Origin: Cristatella mucedo
Lineage: Eukaryota; Bryozoa; Phylactolaemata; Cristatellidae
Assembly (NCBI GenBank): GCA_009760855.2
Contig: WPIO01000001.1
Coordinates: forward strand, 9,052,501-9,116,500
Reading direction: 5' to 3'
DNA: 64,000 nt
A model generated the notes under the pieces. That model ran no database searches. It was not told where the DNA came from and saw nothing but the letters and a program-made list of their open reading frames with translations. Positions 22,550 to 35,215 of this stretch are shown here, piece after piece. Each line of letters opens with the position of its first letter. Within the stretch, counting starts at the first letter, position 1. Position numbers and translations under genes: made by a program.

Positions 22550-23861
22550 CTCCAATCTCTTACATTGAAACCTAAAATGTAGCTTGTAAGTCTCAGTCTT
22601 GTTTTAGAGCTAATCACTCAACGGAGTCAGCATTGCTTCAGGGTATACCTTTTCTGTAAATGCAGACTTAGGTAGAGTATCTCTGTATTTTTTACTTGAT
22701 CTTTCTGCAGCGTTCAATCAACTAATTCTCGAGCGTCTCTCCTCTCACCTGGCATTGCTAGCGCCGCACTGCAGTGGCTTATGCCCTATCCCAGTGAGAG
22801 ACTCCAGAGTATTGATGTAAACAGACAAAGATCATCCGAAGATTCGCTTAAGTACGGGTAACCTGGGCTCCGTGCGTGGTTCTCTTCTTTTCACAGTTTG
22901 TACTCCCCTGCCTACCGATGTGATCCCCAAGCACAATCACGACTTTTAATTCTCTGCCGACAAGACGCAACTGTACCTATGCATTGACCCCCAGCTCTTC
23001 AGCACGTCGGCTTCTCTTAATTCCCTGGCTGTCTACTTTACTGACATCCGCACATGTATGGCAGCAGATTTTCTTAAATTGGATGACGATAAAACCAACT
23101 TGCTAGTAATGGGCAAGTCAAGAGGGGCTTAGACATTGGTAAGCTCAATACTCAAAATTAGCTCTGCCAGCATGTCTCTAGAAGCGTCTACACGAAATCT
23201 GGGTGTCTGGTTTCAAATTGATTGATCAGTAGACAACCAAATTAGCTTTACTGTCAAGTCAGCCTACTTTCAGTTACACTGGATTGCAAAAACCCGGGCC
23301 GGCTTAGACAGGGATACTACGTCCAATTTGGTCTATCATTTGCGACATCCCAGCTTGCAGATTTACCTGCCAATGCAATCAGACACTAGCAGTTGGTCCA
23401 AACTCTGAACCTAGGCTTGCCTACCTTAAGCCTCCCAGTTGCCACCTCACAACACTTTTCGTTGACCTGAGCTTGCTCCCTATCGAGCAGCATATCATAA
23501 TCAACGTTCTGTCGCTCACTTGTAAGTAACATTCTGTGGCTCCAGTTATTTATTAAAACTACTACTAAATCAGCCCAGGTTGCGTCCTACCTGCTTTTCT
23601 GACTCAAAGTGCGTAGGTCTAACTTGAACTACCCTTAAACCATTTTGCAACCGTGCCCTCAGCTCTTTTGCCCATAAAGCCCGGAATTCACTTCCGAATG
23701 AAGTCGTGGCATCCCTTGACTTGACATTTAAAAAGAAGTTAAAAACGCACCTATTTATAACAGCATTTAGTGGGTCACCATAATTTATTCTTTGTGTGCT
23801 TATGAGTGCTGACACTGCATGCTGCCACTAACCACACTAGCATGCTGACCCCGTGCATGGT
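22550..23861 (+). mobile_element. LINE-A, long decayed copy
   Basis: Pieces of the reverse transcriptase and C-terminal region can be read in shifting frames: LGITGTA-equivalent near 22750, SERLQSIDVNRQRSSED near 22797, a degraded QDATVPMH in place of DDTQLYL near 22960, and PEFTSE near 23690. The 3' region continues to the duplicated segment at 23862. It has many stops and indels. A related copy at 44226-44970 shares private differences such as CCTGCCTACCGATRTGATCC, so these two form a subgroup. Confidence 0.75.
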
Positions 23862-24013
23862 ACCTCTAACCATGTTATGCTTGTTGGAATTGGGCATGCT
23901 ATCAATAATACGTGAAATATTTGCCGAGCTGATCCTGTGGATGACACCTCTAACCATACTATGCTTGTTGGCATTGCACATACTATCAATAATACGTGAA
24001 GTATTTGCGGAGT
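23862..24013. repeat. Tandem duplication, 84-bp unit, in LINE-A 3' region
   Basis: ACCTCTAACCATRYTATGCT and the following sequence to GTGAARTATTTGC occur at 23862 and again at 23946. The unit derives from the LINE-A 3' untranslated region. Confidence 0.75.
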
Positions 24014-24329
24014 TATGAAATTTACAAGGCACCACGTACCATAAAAATGAAGCTGTATAAAGTTACAGCAATGCACCTCAACAAGCTTTAAACATGTATC
24101 TCAATCTACCAAGTTTCAACAAGATGGAATACAAGTCACATATGATGCAGAGATCGGTAAATTTTGTATTTGTAATTTGTATCTTCTGATATACACCCAC
24201 GTTAGATGTGGTTTGCACAATCGTTTTTCATGTATGCGGGAATCGCCAGAACTTCCAAGTCCCAGTTCTAACATATTTGTCTTTTGAAAAGTACCTTAAA
24301 CACATTTAAATTGTCGGACTAAATTTATA

Positions 24330-24545
24330 AGTATTTTCTTGACCCTCCCCGTTAACGAGCTTTTAAAGTTTAGACAGCTGTCCAAGACGACATCTAAATT
24401 TCAAGCAAGTGGTGATGGTCGTACAACAGCATCACCTATTAGAAGAGCAAAGCCTTCTACTCCAGCCACATGCTTAGGGTGTCCAATGAGTAGCATTTCA
24501 GTTTTATCGCCGTTTAGTTTCAAGAAATTCCCATGAGAAGAAGTA
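24330..24545 (-). mobile_element. LINE-B fragment
   Basis: On the minus strand it reads LKLNGDKTEMLLIGHPKHVA and then FALLIGDAVVRPSPLA, matching 28530-28700. Only this internal portion remains. Confidence 0.8.
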
Positions 24546-24789
24546 TATTGTGCTGTTGTTCTTCAAGCGACTCTCAAAAAAAGGCCTCAACATAATTCTC
24601 AAGTCTCGTGATTGCCGAATAAGTCGTGAATTAATGCTGCAAAGCTTTTTGTTGTTTATTTATTAAAATTGTATTGAACATTTTTGCAGAATCAATTGTT
24701 TTCTAGGATCTCATTTGTCTGTGTCCGATGACTGCATCGGCCTTGAGCGTTGCCCCGTAAAAATTAAGACCACATGTTCAAACTATAAA

Positions 24790-26110
24790 CCTTGCCAGTA
24801 ATTTCCAGTCTGGTTTGTAAAGCTACCCACTGTACAGAGTAAGTGTTGCTTCGGGTGTACAACGACCTACTTAGGAATGCAGACTTAGGTAGAGTCTCTC
24901 TGCTTGTTTTGCTTGATCATTCGGCAGCTTTTGACACTATAGATCAGCAAGTCCTTCTTGAGCATCTCTCATCACGCCTGGGCATCACCGGGACGGCACT
25001 TAGATGGTTAAGATCCTATCTCAGCGGAGATTCCAGACTATTGATGTGAATGGAAACAGATCATCAGAGGAACCTCTGAAGTATTTCTGGGCACATGGCA
25101 CTCAGTTGTACCTTTGCTTTGATCTCTCCTATCCCTACAGCACGTCGTATTCTCTCAACTCAGTGGATGCATGTATTAATGACATTCGCACATATATGGG
25201 AACAAACTTTCTTAAATTGAAAAATGATAAAAACCAACTTACTAGTTATGGGCAAACCAAGCGCGATTCGGAAATCAGAAAGGTTAACGCTTACAATCGG
25301 CTCTACCAGCATATTCTGGTAGAACCTGCACCAAATCTAGGTGCCGTGTTCCAAAGTGATATTTTTTATACGAACACATTACCTCCAGTCAAGTCTGGCT
25401 ACATTAAGCTGCATCATATTGCTAAAATTCGGGCTTGTTTAGACTAGGCTACTACTTCTAAATTGGTACAAGCATATGCGACATCCAATGTTGACTTCTT
25501 AACTCACTATTTGGTGGTCTACCGACCTGTGCAATACAGCTTACAGTTTGTGCAAAACTCTGCAGCTAAGCGTGTCTATCATGATCGTTGCAGTTGCCAC
25601 ATCATAGCTATTTTCGCCGACCTGCACAAGCTCCCAGTCAAGAAACGCATCGACTTCAAGGTTCTGTCACTCACAACTAGCTTACTTCATTCTTTAGCTC
25701 CGGCTTACCTATCAGATCTACTCCCCCCGTCAGGTTAAACGTCGAACAACTCGCTTTTCGGAATCTAATCGTATACCTATACTTCGTACGAACCTCAAAT
25801 CATATGGAGACTGCGCCTTTGGTTTGTATGCTCCCAAAGCCTGGGACTCACTCCCGACTTGCGTCATGACATCTGTCTTGACCAAATTTAAAAAGAAACT
25901 AAAAATGCATCTATTTATTTTAGCGTTTAGTGGTATATATGATTCGCCCTTTACGTTCTAATGCGTGCTGACACTTTGCATGCTGCCACTAACTATATTT
26001 GCATGCTGACCCTGTGCATCTCACCCCTAACGAGCAACTGTAAAGTGCTTAAAAAGAGATTGAATTCTCTAAGGGCGCTATATCAAATGTATTATTACTA
26101 TGTCGATTAT
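24790..26110 (+). mobile_element. LINE-A with deleted reverse-transcriptase core
   Basis: The reading frame begins in the palm region (LLDHSAAFDTIDQQVLLEHL, 24900-24965). It then passes directly from LKYF to GTQLYLCFDL near 25090, so the GVPQGSVLGP and YADD motifs are lost. The C-terminal region follows in two further open stretches (25004-25447 and 25463-25738), and the 3' untranslated region ends at the ATTATTA near 26090. A near-complete copy at 60691-62030 shows what is missing. Confidence 0.85.
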
Positions 26111-26675
26111 GTAATGTAATGTATCTCCGTCTGTAACTCCACAAAGCCACAAAGGCTAAATTCGGTGATACGTAGGAGAGGTTTGCATAGCACACTCACA
26201 GCCTAAGCGACTTTCGGAACGCATTCGGTAGCCAACAGTCTTCATCTCACGCAACACAGAGAAAGTGGGAAGCATAGCAGAATCCGGAGAGCAGTTGAGG
26301 TAGTGAGTATAATTGAAGTAGCAGCTCAGGACCGCTGAAAATGATGTGCCATAGTCGGTAGCAGGAGAGTAGCCGTCGTTTCGTAAGAATTGTGGATGCA
26401 AGTTCCACAGTTTATGACCTGCAGTGCTAAAGCTTCTGTCGCTAATGGTCTTTAAATGGAAGAATGGAACAGCTAGTTTATTTTTCATACAGAACCTGAA
26501 GGCAAGAGGAGGTTGAAATTGGAGCAACAGTTTAGTTAGGTATTGAGGAGCCAAGCCGTGGCGGGCCTTATGGGTCAGCATAAGATCTTCGCTCTGTATC
26601 CTTTGATCAACCGGTAGCCATCCTAGCTCTTTTAGCAAAAGAGACGCGTGCTCATTTTTGCAAGCCACTAAGGAA
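26111..26675 (-). mobile_element. LINE-B 3' end
   Basis: A 170-codon open stretch (26156-26668) encodes the LINE-B C-terminus: LGWLPVDQRIQSEDLMLTHK, LWNLHPQFLRNDGYSPATDY. The 3' end near 26103-26135 holds CATTACATTACAT-type repeats (minus strand). It lies directly against the LINE-A tail in the opposite orientation. Confidence 0.85.
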
Positions 26676-26721
26676 GACGAGTACGGACATTTCCCCCATG
26701 GGGTAGCACATTCACCCCGGT

Positions 26722-26850
26722 ATATGGTTTAGGGTTTAGGTTTTAGGGTTTAATTTTTATGGGTTTACAATTTAGGGTTTAGAGCTTTTCTGGTTTAGCA
26801 TTTAGGGTCTAGGGTTGGTAGCGTTTAGGCTTTATGGTTTATTGTTGTAA
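26722..26850. repeat. Degenerate telomere-like TTTAGGG tract, part 1
   Basis: GGTTTAGGGTTTAGGTTTTA and similar variants recur with a period of about 7-8 bases, with many errors. It resembles interstitial telomeric repeats of the TTTAGGG type. Confidence 0.7.
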
Positions 26851-27565
<715 letters not shown>

Positions 27566-27735
27566 TGCAGTGTTAAGGGTTTATGGTTTAGGGTTAAAGG
27601 TTTAGTGTTTATGGTTTAGGGTTTTAATGTTTGGTATTTAGGGTTTAGGTTTTAGGGTTTTTATGGAGTAGCGTTTAGGGTATGTGGTTTAGGGTTAAGG
27701 GTATATGGTTTAGTGTTTAGTGTTAACGATTACAA
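27566..27735. repeat. Degenerate telomere-like tract, part 2
   Basis: GGTTTATGGTTTAGGGTTAA and variants continue the pattern seen at 26722-26850, in the same orientation. Confidence 0.7.
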
Positions 27736-27989
27736 TAACTGGTCTTCAGTATAGCTATTCTTTCGCATTGTAGCATGCTGATTCTTATTCGGGAGACTGC
27801 ATGAGAAGAGCCGTCAAATGTTTACCTCGGAAAACCTTAAGGCGAGCTAATAAGATATTTTTACATATTATTTTGAGCCAAAATACTCTAGCACTTATGT
27901 GTGCGTTTGCGTGCATGCGTGAGTTATAGTTGTGAGTGCTACTGTCACCAATCAGTAGGTAAAACCTTGGGCGAACCATTCGCAACACG

Positions 27990-28190
27990 GAAGCTAGAAA
28001 CCTTTACTCCCCAAATCAGCTCCGGAAGTATATACCACGCTGCCTCTAAACGGAGTCCGAGTATCCTGTTTCTAATTGGCTTTCCAATAGATGACCACCT
28101 CAGCTTTACTGTAAAGTCTCTACACTTAAAGCTACCTAGCATTGCAAAAATTCTGTTGCTCAGCGGATTTATGAAATCCTACAGAATTGT
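27990..28190 (+). mobile_element. LINE-A relic
   Basis: The segment DDHLSFTVKSLHLKLPSIAK (about 28090-28150) aligns with DDHISSTVKSSNF and LHNIAKIRACLD of the 60.7 kb copy. Little else survives. Confidence 0.6.
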
Positions 28191-28212
28191 ATAGCTCAAT
28201 CCTAAATCCTTG

Positions 28213-29065
28213 GATACTAGCTGACTTCAGTCTCTTTTGTATAGCGGCAGAAGAGCCTTTACGGCTTTCACCACTGCTGCAGTGATCGTAACCACGTGCT
28301 CAAACCGGTGGGACTTGAAGACCAGCCTTGCAGCCATATTCATTGTCCGCTGTAGTGGCATAATAGCTTTTTTTGGCAGCCCAGCCAAAAGGGAATTACA
28401 ATAATCAAGCCGAGACAGAACTAGAGAGCTACTTAAATTGCTTACAAGCCACTGTTGGAGACAGCTCCTAATCTTGGACAGGGATCGGATGCGATAGCCA
28501 GCGGCAGAGGCAGTCTTCTGAATGAAGCTTTGGAAATTGAGGCAGCTGTCGAACACGACACTTAAGTTTCGAGCAAGTGGTGATGGCCGCACAATAGCAT
28601 CACTTATTAGAACAGCAAAGCCTTTTAATCCAGCCACACGCTTAGGGTGTCCTATGAGCAGCAGTTCAGTTTTATTATTATTTAATTTCAGGAAGCTTTC
28701 CGACATCCAGGATCGAATATCGGCAAGGCAAGCATTCAGTTTCTCAGTTGCCGCAGCAGATTCCAACGGTTTTAATGACAAATACAACTGAGTATCGTCA
28801 GCAAAGAAGTGATATCCTATTCCATGTGCCTTAATCACTGTCCCCAGAGGTTGCCCATAAATGGAGAACAGCACGGGACCAAGTACAGACCCTTGAGGGA
28901 CTCCACAGGTGACCCTCCTCGTGTCTGAGACCTGACCCCCAGACGATACCGATTGAACACGATCAGACAAGTATGATTTAAACCACGCCAGTGCTTCGTC
29001 TGCCAGACCGATCGTTGTTCTCAACCGTTCAAGCAGAACTTCGTGATCAATAGTGTTGATCGGAG
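28213..29065 (-). mobile_element. LINE-B reverse transcriptase fused to a SINE-B tail
   Basis: A long open minus-strand frame (28227-29177) contains reverse-transcriptase motifs in order: EVLLERL, WFKSYLSDRVQSV, GVPQGSVLGPVLF (about 28865-28905) and the catalytic FADDTQLYLSL (about 28780-28810). LNNNKTELLLIGHPKRV and LDYCNSLLAGLPKKAI follow. After RFEHV (about 28293) the expected C-terminus is absent. The sequence instead continues as the body and 3' tail of SINE-B (28213-28290). The 5' end is truncated near 29065; residues before NTIDHEV are not LINE-like. The transcript is probably a template-switch chimera or the product of a deletion. Confidence 0.85.
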
Positions 29066-29179
29066 TATCGGATAAGTGCCAGCATGTGTTCACTGGCGCG
29101 AAAAGAAAAAGCTCCATGATATTGGGGCAAGGAAAGCAACGATGATGCCGAGAATGAGCTCTTTGATCACGATGCACCA

Positions 29180-29940
29180 GTCAAGCCCCCTTCTAAATGC
29201 ACTTGCTATGGAAAGCGGCTCAGCCGCAGGCCACCATCTCAGATGCTGAAGCTGAAGCAGATCAGTGAGACGATGTGGTCGTGTCGAGTGTACTCGATCC
29301 TCGCCATCATGCGTACCTAAGGCCCTCTGGGACTGGCACTTGCAGAAATTGCCACCGACTTAACCGATGCAAAGCCTACTTCTCAGGTGATGGGGCTGGT
29401 GGAGCAGATCTACACGTTTGAGTTCATATTGATGATGCTTTACATTATCAAGGTGCTGGAGATCACTCCCTTTTGGTCTGAGATGCTGCAGTGGCATATC
29501 CAGGATCTCAATGACTCAGCCGTACGGTTGCTCTCACTATTGCCCAGCTCCGGGCGATAGGTGATGACGCCAATTTCCTTGCGATTTATGATGAGCCAAG
29601 GAATTTTCTCGGCAGCGTAACGTCTGTATTCCCGATCGTGACAGAGGCGGTCATCAGTGGGGGAGCGACATTCTCACAACGCGACCAGGTGCCAGGTACA
29701 TCGATTACACCACAACCATCATGGGCCGGTATTGCATCGACATTTGCAATGTCGTTTTGGATAAAATCCAGAATGAGTTGGATACTCGATTTAACGATTC
29801 CAATGTGCAGGTACTCAGAACCACGTGGCATTTCATGGTGGGCAACTTGTTCGCAGTTTGATCTGGCCATGATGATTGAGTTCACACATCTATATTCAAG
29901 ACCAATGGACTTACATGGTAGCGCGATGAATCAGACGTGA
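29180..29940 (+). pseudogene. hAT transposase relic (ZMYM1-like)
   Basis: Interrupted plus-strand frames resemble the hAT-derived domain of ZMYM1-like proteins. LKQISETMWSCRVYSILAI comes first, then ALAEIATDLTDAKPTSQVMG and IYTFEFILMMLYIIKVL (about 29235-29465). RYIDYTTTIMGRYCIDICNV and DKIQNELDTRFNDSNVQVLR follow near 29695-29820. Stops and frame changes lie between. No terminal inverted repeats were found, so element limits are unknown. The assignment rests on remembered family motifs and needs a profile search. Confidence 0.6.
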
Positions 29941-30188
29941 CAACTTGATTGCCTTCGTCGCCAGGTCATGCTATTTGTGGCATATATTCATGTAGGCATA
30001 TTCAACAATGCAGTCGCCATGCAACATGTGCTGCTCCTTTTGAACCGTGACCACAGCGACCGTCCAAAGATGTAGCGGTTGTAACGAATGGCAATAACAA
30101 TAGCAATTTCTTCGGCCAGCGCGAAACTATTGTGCTAGCTGATTAAGAGCATCTGAGTCGTCGTCGTGCCACCATTGGGAAGGATTGC

Positions 30189-30482
30189 CTAAGCGACATA
30201 CTGCTGATTTTGATCAAGCAATAGATCGGTTCCGGTAACTGCTTCGATTTCGAAGCGATGATTCACTCGTGCCGGAACTCCCCATGCCATTGGAAAAACG
30301 CTCATCCCATTGTGAATCCTGATTGATCGAACCTTGGAATAAAGCAGGAAATTATGCAAATGCTCTATAATGGAGAAAATTAATTTTTCTGCTGAGGCGT
30401 GCATTGGAGAAAATGCCGTCTTGGTGGGAGGGACTTGGTTGATTTGTACAGCCAGCCTGTTTTTCATGCATAATAGCACCAT
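30189..30482 (-). other. Unrecognised 97-codon open frame
   Basis: The minus-strand frame contains FSIIEHLHNFLLYSKVRSIR and MAWGVPARVNHRFEIEAV, and its composition is protein-like. It lies downstream of the hAT relic. I cannot match it to a family. It could be part of another dead mobile element or chance. Confidence 0.25.
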
Positions 30483-33002
30483 TAAGACTAAAATTTGCTT
30501 CTGCGGTCATTCGAGCTGCTTTTGCGGTCCGATATGTTCTCCCAGTGTCACCAGCTTGTACTTGTCCAACGTGATCAGGTTACCCTAGCCCTTGTTTACA
30601 ATTAGCAAGCTGCCCTTGCCAGTCCATCAGTTGCACCTTAGCCTGACACGAGACGCTAATTAGTTCAATCCTGGGCCTACCTTGGATAGCCAAAGCATAG
30701 CCTCATAATGTCACTCATCGTAACCTTTATGCAGTGTGGTAATGTCTGTAGTAACCTTGAGCAGTGCAGGAGTAAATGGTGCATACATAAGCTGCTTGCT
30801 GTCGAACTGGGTACTTTAGGCAATGCTGCCAAGTCAAAGATGCCTATCCTGGAGATTTTTGGCTTCGGTGTCAGAATGTTGCATTAGAGTTGACCACTTC
30901 TGCGGGAAACAGGCAGTCTTCTGTCACAGCACTTGAAGCTCTCTCACCAAGCACCTGAAGGCAGTCCAATAAGTAGTGAGTGGGTGCAGGAATGTAGCCA
31001 GCCGCCACAAATAGGCCAGCATTCAATTAGGGTGCAGACGGATGTCCCGCCATTGTGAATTTTGACCCTCCTTCGAACGTTCACAGCTATTATTATTAAT
31101 GTTACTATTTTTATTATTGCTAGAATTTACTATTAGTTCTTGAAATATCGTTCCTAATGCTAGATAACTTGGCCAAAATATCGAGTTTCTGAAGGGATAC
31201 CTATTCTCAGCCCACTTTGAGCTACAAGTTCTGAACCTTCTCTCGCATGAGATTGCCCTACGGTGATCTTAAACGCCGAGTTAATACTAATAAATTTCTT
31301 AACTTGCAGCTGCAGCAGGACACACATAACTGCTATCCCGAAAGGTAACGTTGGTTAGATTTCAAATTGGAAGCAAGCAATTTGCAGACTGTGTGAAAAG
31401 CTAATGTCAGGTCGTTGTTAGATGTACCCCCAATAATAAAATAACATGTCATGCCGAATACGAGGAAAGAAGTTAGCGAGCTTCTAAGATGATCAATTAT
31501 CATAGCCATGATCCCGCCGGAAGCATTTCAGGCGCAGTCTTGCTTACACCATTACCGGGTTCGAGGGCTGCTTACTTGCAGTAGACAGAGATGTCCAGCA
31601 CGTATAGGGAGATTTATTTTTCCTCTTTGTATGAAAGCTGAAAATGTCGTTTCGCTTGTACTGGGTTCTTATCTGGACTCTCATCGACGACATTGACTGA
31701 ACCGGGTGCACGGACCTTGTCCAGCGACCGGAGCACTGCTACGGAAGAGCTGGTGTTTCCCTTATTTGGACACGTGACTCGAGTTTGACCCAGTCTAGAC
31801 AGGCTGACGGGTCCTAAATTTAAAATCGTGACTGGCGACAGTTAGTAGATGTATATCGTCTCTTAATTATTTTTAGCCGATCACCGACTTTTGAGCTCCT
31901 GCTATCCCTGATAGATAAAGTGATTGCTGTTACAAATGCATTGTTCGGCTTCCACGTCCGGTCAGAACTAGGCAACAGTGCTCGTAACGGTGCTAGTCTC
32001 AACCGATGCACAACAAATACTGGTGACGCCAGCGCCTTGTAGCAATGCTAGTTACTTGTAGGTGCTGCACCAATTACTCAGGAATGCCGAGGCTAACAGA
32101 TATAAGGCAGTGACAAAAAGCTCTGAAACCTGAGCATGTCGAGTCCGGAGCCATAATGCAGACAAGTCTATTTAACAGCAGTAAACGGTTACAGGCGTTC
32201 AGCAGCGTCCCCAACGTACACCAACGGCTCTGTAGCCTAGAGCTTCAATCAGCTCTCCCCAATGGTTCGTCTTCTTCTAAGCTGTCGCTCTGGCTGCCTT
32301 GACTTCATCTTCCTCGCTAACAGCCATCGCACCAACCAACGAGCTGGACTTCTAAAGCGTCTATTAAACCCTTTGCATGCTTTCCATAATTTCAGGTCGG
32401 CAGCACTTGGCCTGGCTTGAGACAGGCGAGCGCCTTTAGCCGTATCTTAGTATACCTGAAACGATATCACACTAGAGAGAAATTGCTGCACCCCCTCCAT
32501 GCACGGAGAAGCAGATCTCCCTGCACCACAGACCGAACCATTGGGACTTTGAATGGGACCGTGGTCAGTACTGGCATTGCCTCAGAAATTAGGTCTTGTC
32601 TGCATTTAGTTCAATTAGTCTGCCGCGTATGTTGGACAACGTCCGGTGGCTAACGTCTCTCAGATGCACACACCCACTAGCAGACTCTTGAAATGCAGAG
32701 AACAGTTAAGTCACTGTGGATTGAAACGACAAGTTCAATGCATTTTCTTTTATGACATGCCAATTCAGCAGCCGTAGAATATTCGTAACCACTTTACCTA
32801 ATCGACATTCGATTAATCGAACGGCGATTTCACCATTTTTCAAAGTCAATGGCACTATCGCCGAAGAAGTCAAGCAGATATAATGACAAGCGATATAAGA
32901 AGTTTCGTCAACTCAAAATGCCTGCAAAAAGTAGTCACCATTAAAATATAGAAGTAAGAGCATAGGCCACTAGTCACAATGTAGCAAGGCTTGGCTACAG
33001 TC
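30483..33002. other. No supported gene; unassigned sequence
   Basis: I find no long conserved frame, repeat family of this window or RNA gene. Short frames (for example 31508-31696, 31820-32011 and 32417-32653) are within what chance would give. Confidence 0.35.
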
Positions 33003-33187
33003 ACATAAATAAATAAATCCTAGCTGATTTAACAGCCTCTTTTGTATAGCGACAGAAGAGCCTTTACGGCTATCACCACCGCTTGCAGTGGCGATAAAGG
33101 ATCGCCCCGCCGCAGGAATCGAACCCACGACCTCGGGACCGAGGCCGTGAAAGCAACCGCCTTACCTAGTGTGCCATCACGGCTCAC
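33003..33187 (-). mobile_element. SINE-B copy
   Basis: It is close to the copy at 953-1140 along its length. The tRNA-like head has GGTTCGATTCC (minus strand) as B box, and the ATAAATAAATAAAT stretch marks its 3' tail. No clear target duplication was found. Confidence 0.85.
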
Positions 33188-33479
33188 ATCATTTGTTGAA
33201 CAGACGACGTCTGTATTAGGCTCGCAATCCGAGCAAATTAGAGCTTTTTCAGAGTCACGGCAGCAGTACATACCCTCGACTGCTCAAACGATAGCCGTCT
33301 TGAAGCAAGTAACAACGGTCACAGACTCTCCAGTGGCTATACCCGGCCTCAGAAAGAACGACCACTCCTCACACCAAACCATCAATGAACTCTATCAGCA
33401 GCCATTTCTATGCTATTGGGTAAATCACAATCTCTAGCTTCTCGGGCATCTCAAATGTCTGCACACGGAGCTTCATCTA

Positions 33480-34010
33480 CGGCCTGCACCTGTGCTAAAT
33501 TGGTCGTCTTCTCGTTCTCGACATTCCAGATTTTTGTTTTGTCATCAGAGCTGTCAGTCTGTCTTCTGGTTGACTACTTTACTTTCCTGTTTGTGGTTGC
33601 AATGAGTCCTCTTGAGATGAGTCGAAGATGCGACATGAGAGGCGTGCATGACGATAAAGGCAATATTCCTCGTGGCTCTCAACTGTGACTACCAGCGATT
33701 GGGATTAAGATGCAGATGGCACGAATCGAAGTTTCTGCGACTCCGTCGACGGCTAGCAGGAGACGAGGGCATGGCTATACAGCCACCTTCGTGAAAACGG
33801 CTCTACTCCTGCGAGGCGCCGGCTCCCGGCTCGACTCAGCAACCAAGATGGTATCTGGAAGTGGCAAGCTTAATCGACGCCCAAACAGGCACTAAGCGGC
33901 TACGAGCAACCAATTGTCCGAGGACAATGTTTGAAAGGAAAGAATCGTGTAATTCCCCACGATTGTGAACTATGAGCTTGACAGACTAACCATGATTGAG
34001 AACTATGAGC
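33480..34010. repeat. Isolated array module M6-M1b
   Basis: This matches 5205-5660 and 63600-63995 (CAGAGCTGTCAGTCTGTCTT; GATGAAGGTGAT-like; CCCACGATTGTGAACTATGA). It is separated from the rest of the array by about 16 kb on the left and 11 kb on the right. Confidence 0.65.
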
Positions 34011-34984
34011 TTTGCTGCTGAATTCGTACGCTTATGATATAGCCGCAATAAGGGGAGGCTAATGAGCAGCATTTAAATTAGCTGCGTATGATTGTAATTG
34101 CTGTTTGACTTATGAGTTAGCTACTCTATAAGGCCTGTGCCTGACCTCGATCGCCGTATTGAAGCAACGGTCTTCGAGTCGGTTAGCAAAGCGCGAGCGT
34201 GGGCTGCTAGTTAGCAACAAGTTAGTGTCTCCCAGTTGGCTGGAAGTCTCCTGCGTGGCTCAGCCTTAGAATACAGGCTATTGTTGTGCTTTAACTTTTA
34301 TAACCAGCGGTGCGATTTTATCGGCGGCGTACTGCTAGCTCCAGATCTTTGCGCATTGCACGCGTTGTACCGTTACTCGAACTAGCGAACGTTGTGCGGT
34401 CATAGCAGTGCCCGCCTTCCTCCATTCAAAGATTCGAGCGAGCGTTGTGGCCATGATCAAGCATCGTCTCATCCAAAATAGTATGGAATTGTTGGTAGCG
34501 CTTGACAGGCCAGCAGGCGATAGTTGTACCCAAAGGGTGCGTCAAAACGGGGCTCGCGGACTACGTGTACCTTACCCCCTACTGAAAATTGGAAAGACTC
34601 ACCGGTACTACAAAAAGGCAGTGACTGATAGAATTCGCGCCGGATATTGATGCTTAAATTTAAGCATGCATGTCTGATGTTTCTGGCGATTTACGCGTCG
34701 GCGTGGTTATTAAATGGCTGCTCTAGTCTCAGGAACAACCTTGCACTCGTAAGTCATGCTTGCAATTGCTATGCGGCTAGGGTAAGGCGAAGTGATGAAA
34801 TAATAATAAAAGCCGAACTGGTATGTTCCAATTCTCTGTCTGTTCAAACAACGTTTGGTCTGTTTAACAAAGCATGGTTGGAGCAGGAAGGCAACCGCCA
34901 GCTGAGTAGCTTTCAGAAACCCTCACAGGCACTAAATATACTGTAGATGATGACATGACCCCATTTAAAAGTACATACAATCGC
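34011..34984. other. No supported gene
   Basis: Two overlapping short frames (34408-34650 and 34647-34946) are open. The second begins with a hydrophobic stretch followed by a cysteine, resembling a lipoprotein signal by chance. No family is recognised. Confidence 0.3.
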
Positions 34985-35215
34985 ACCGACTTATGACAGC
35001 ATTCACTGGGTCAGTTTTATTCGTTCTTTATGTGCTTATGCGTGCTGACATTGTGCATGCCACAACTAACCATTTTATTCTTGTTGTTTATTGAGTATGC
35101 TACTACTAACCATTCAATCATGCTTGTTTGTAGCTTATGTAAAGTGCCTAGAAAGAGATTGAGTTCTATACGGGCGCTATATCGAGTGTTTTTTATTATT
35201 ATTATTAATATTATG
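34985..35215 (+). mobile_element. LINE-A 3' end
   Basis: The last codons, the CATGCTGACA-type 3' untranslated region, the AGTGCCTAGAAAGAGATTGA stem-loop and a short TATT tail are recognisable. Confidence 0.8.

Noticed and set aside
34647-34946. A lipoprotein-like frame with a hydrophobic N-terminus and cysteine
   Set aside because: It is a single short frame in a eukaryotic non-coding stretch with no homology signal; chance is the simplest explanation.
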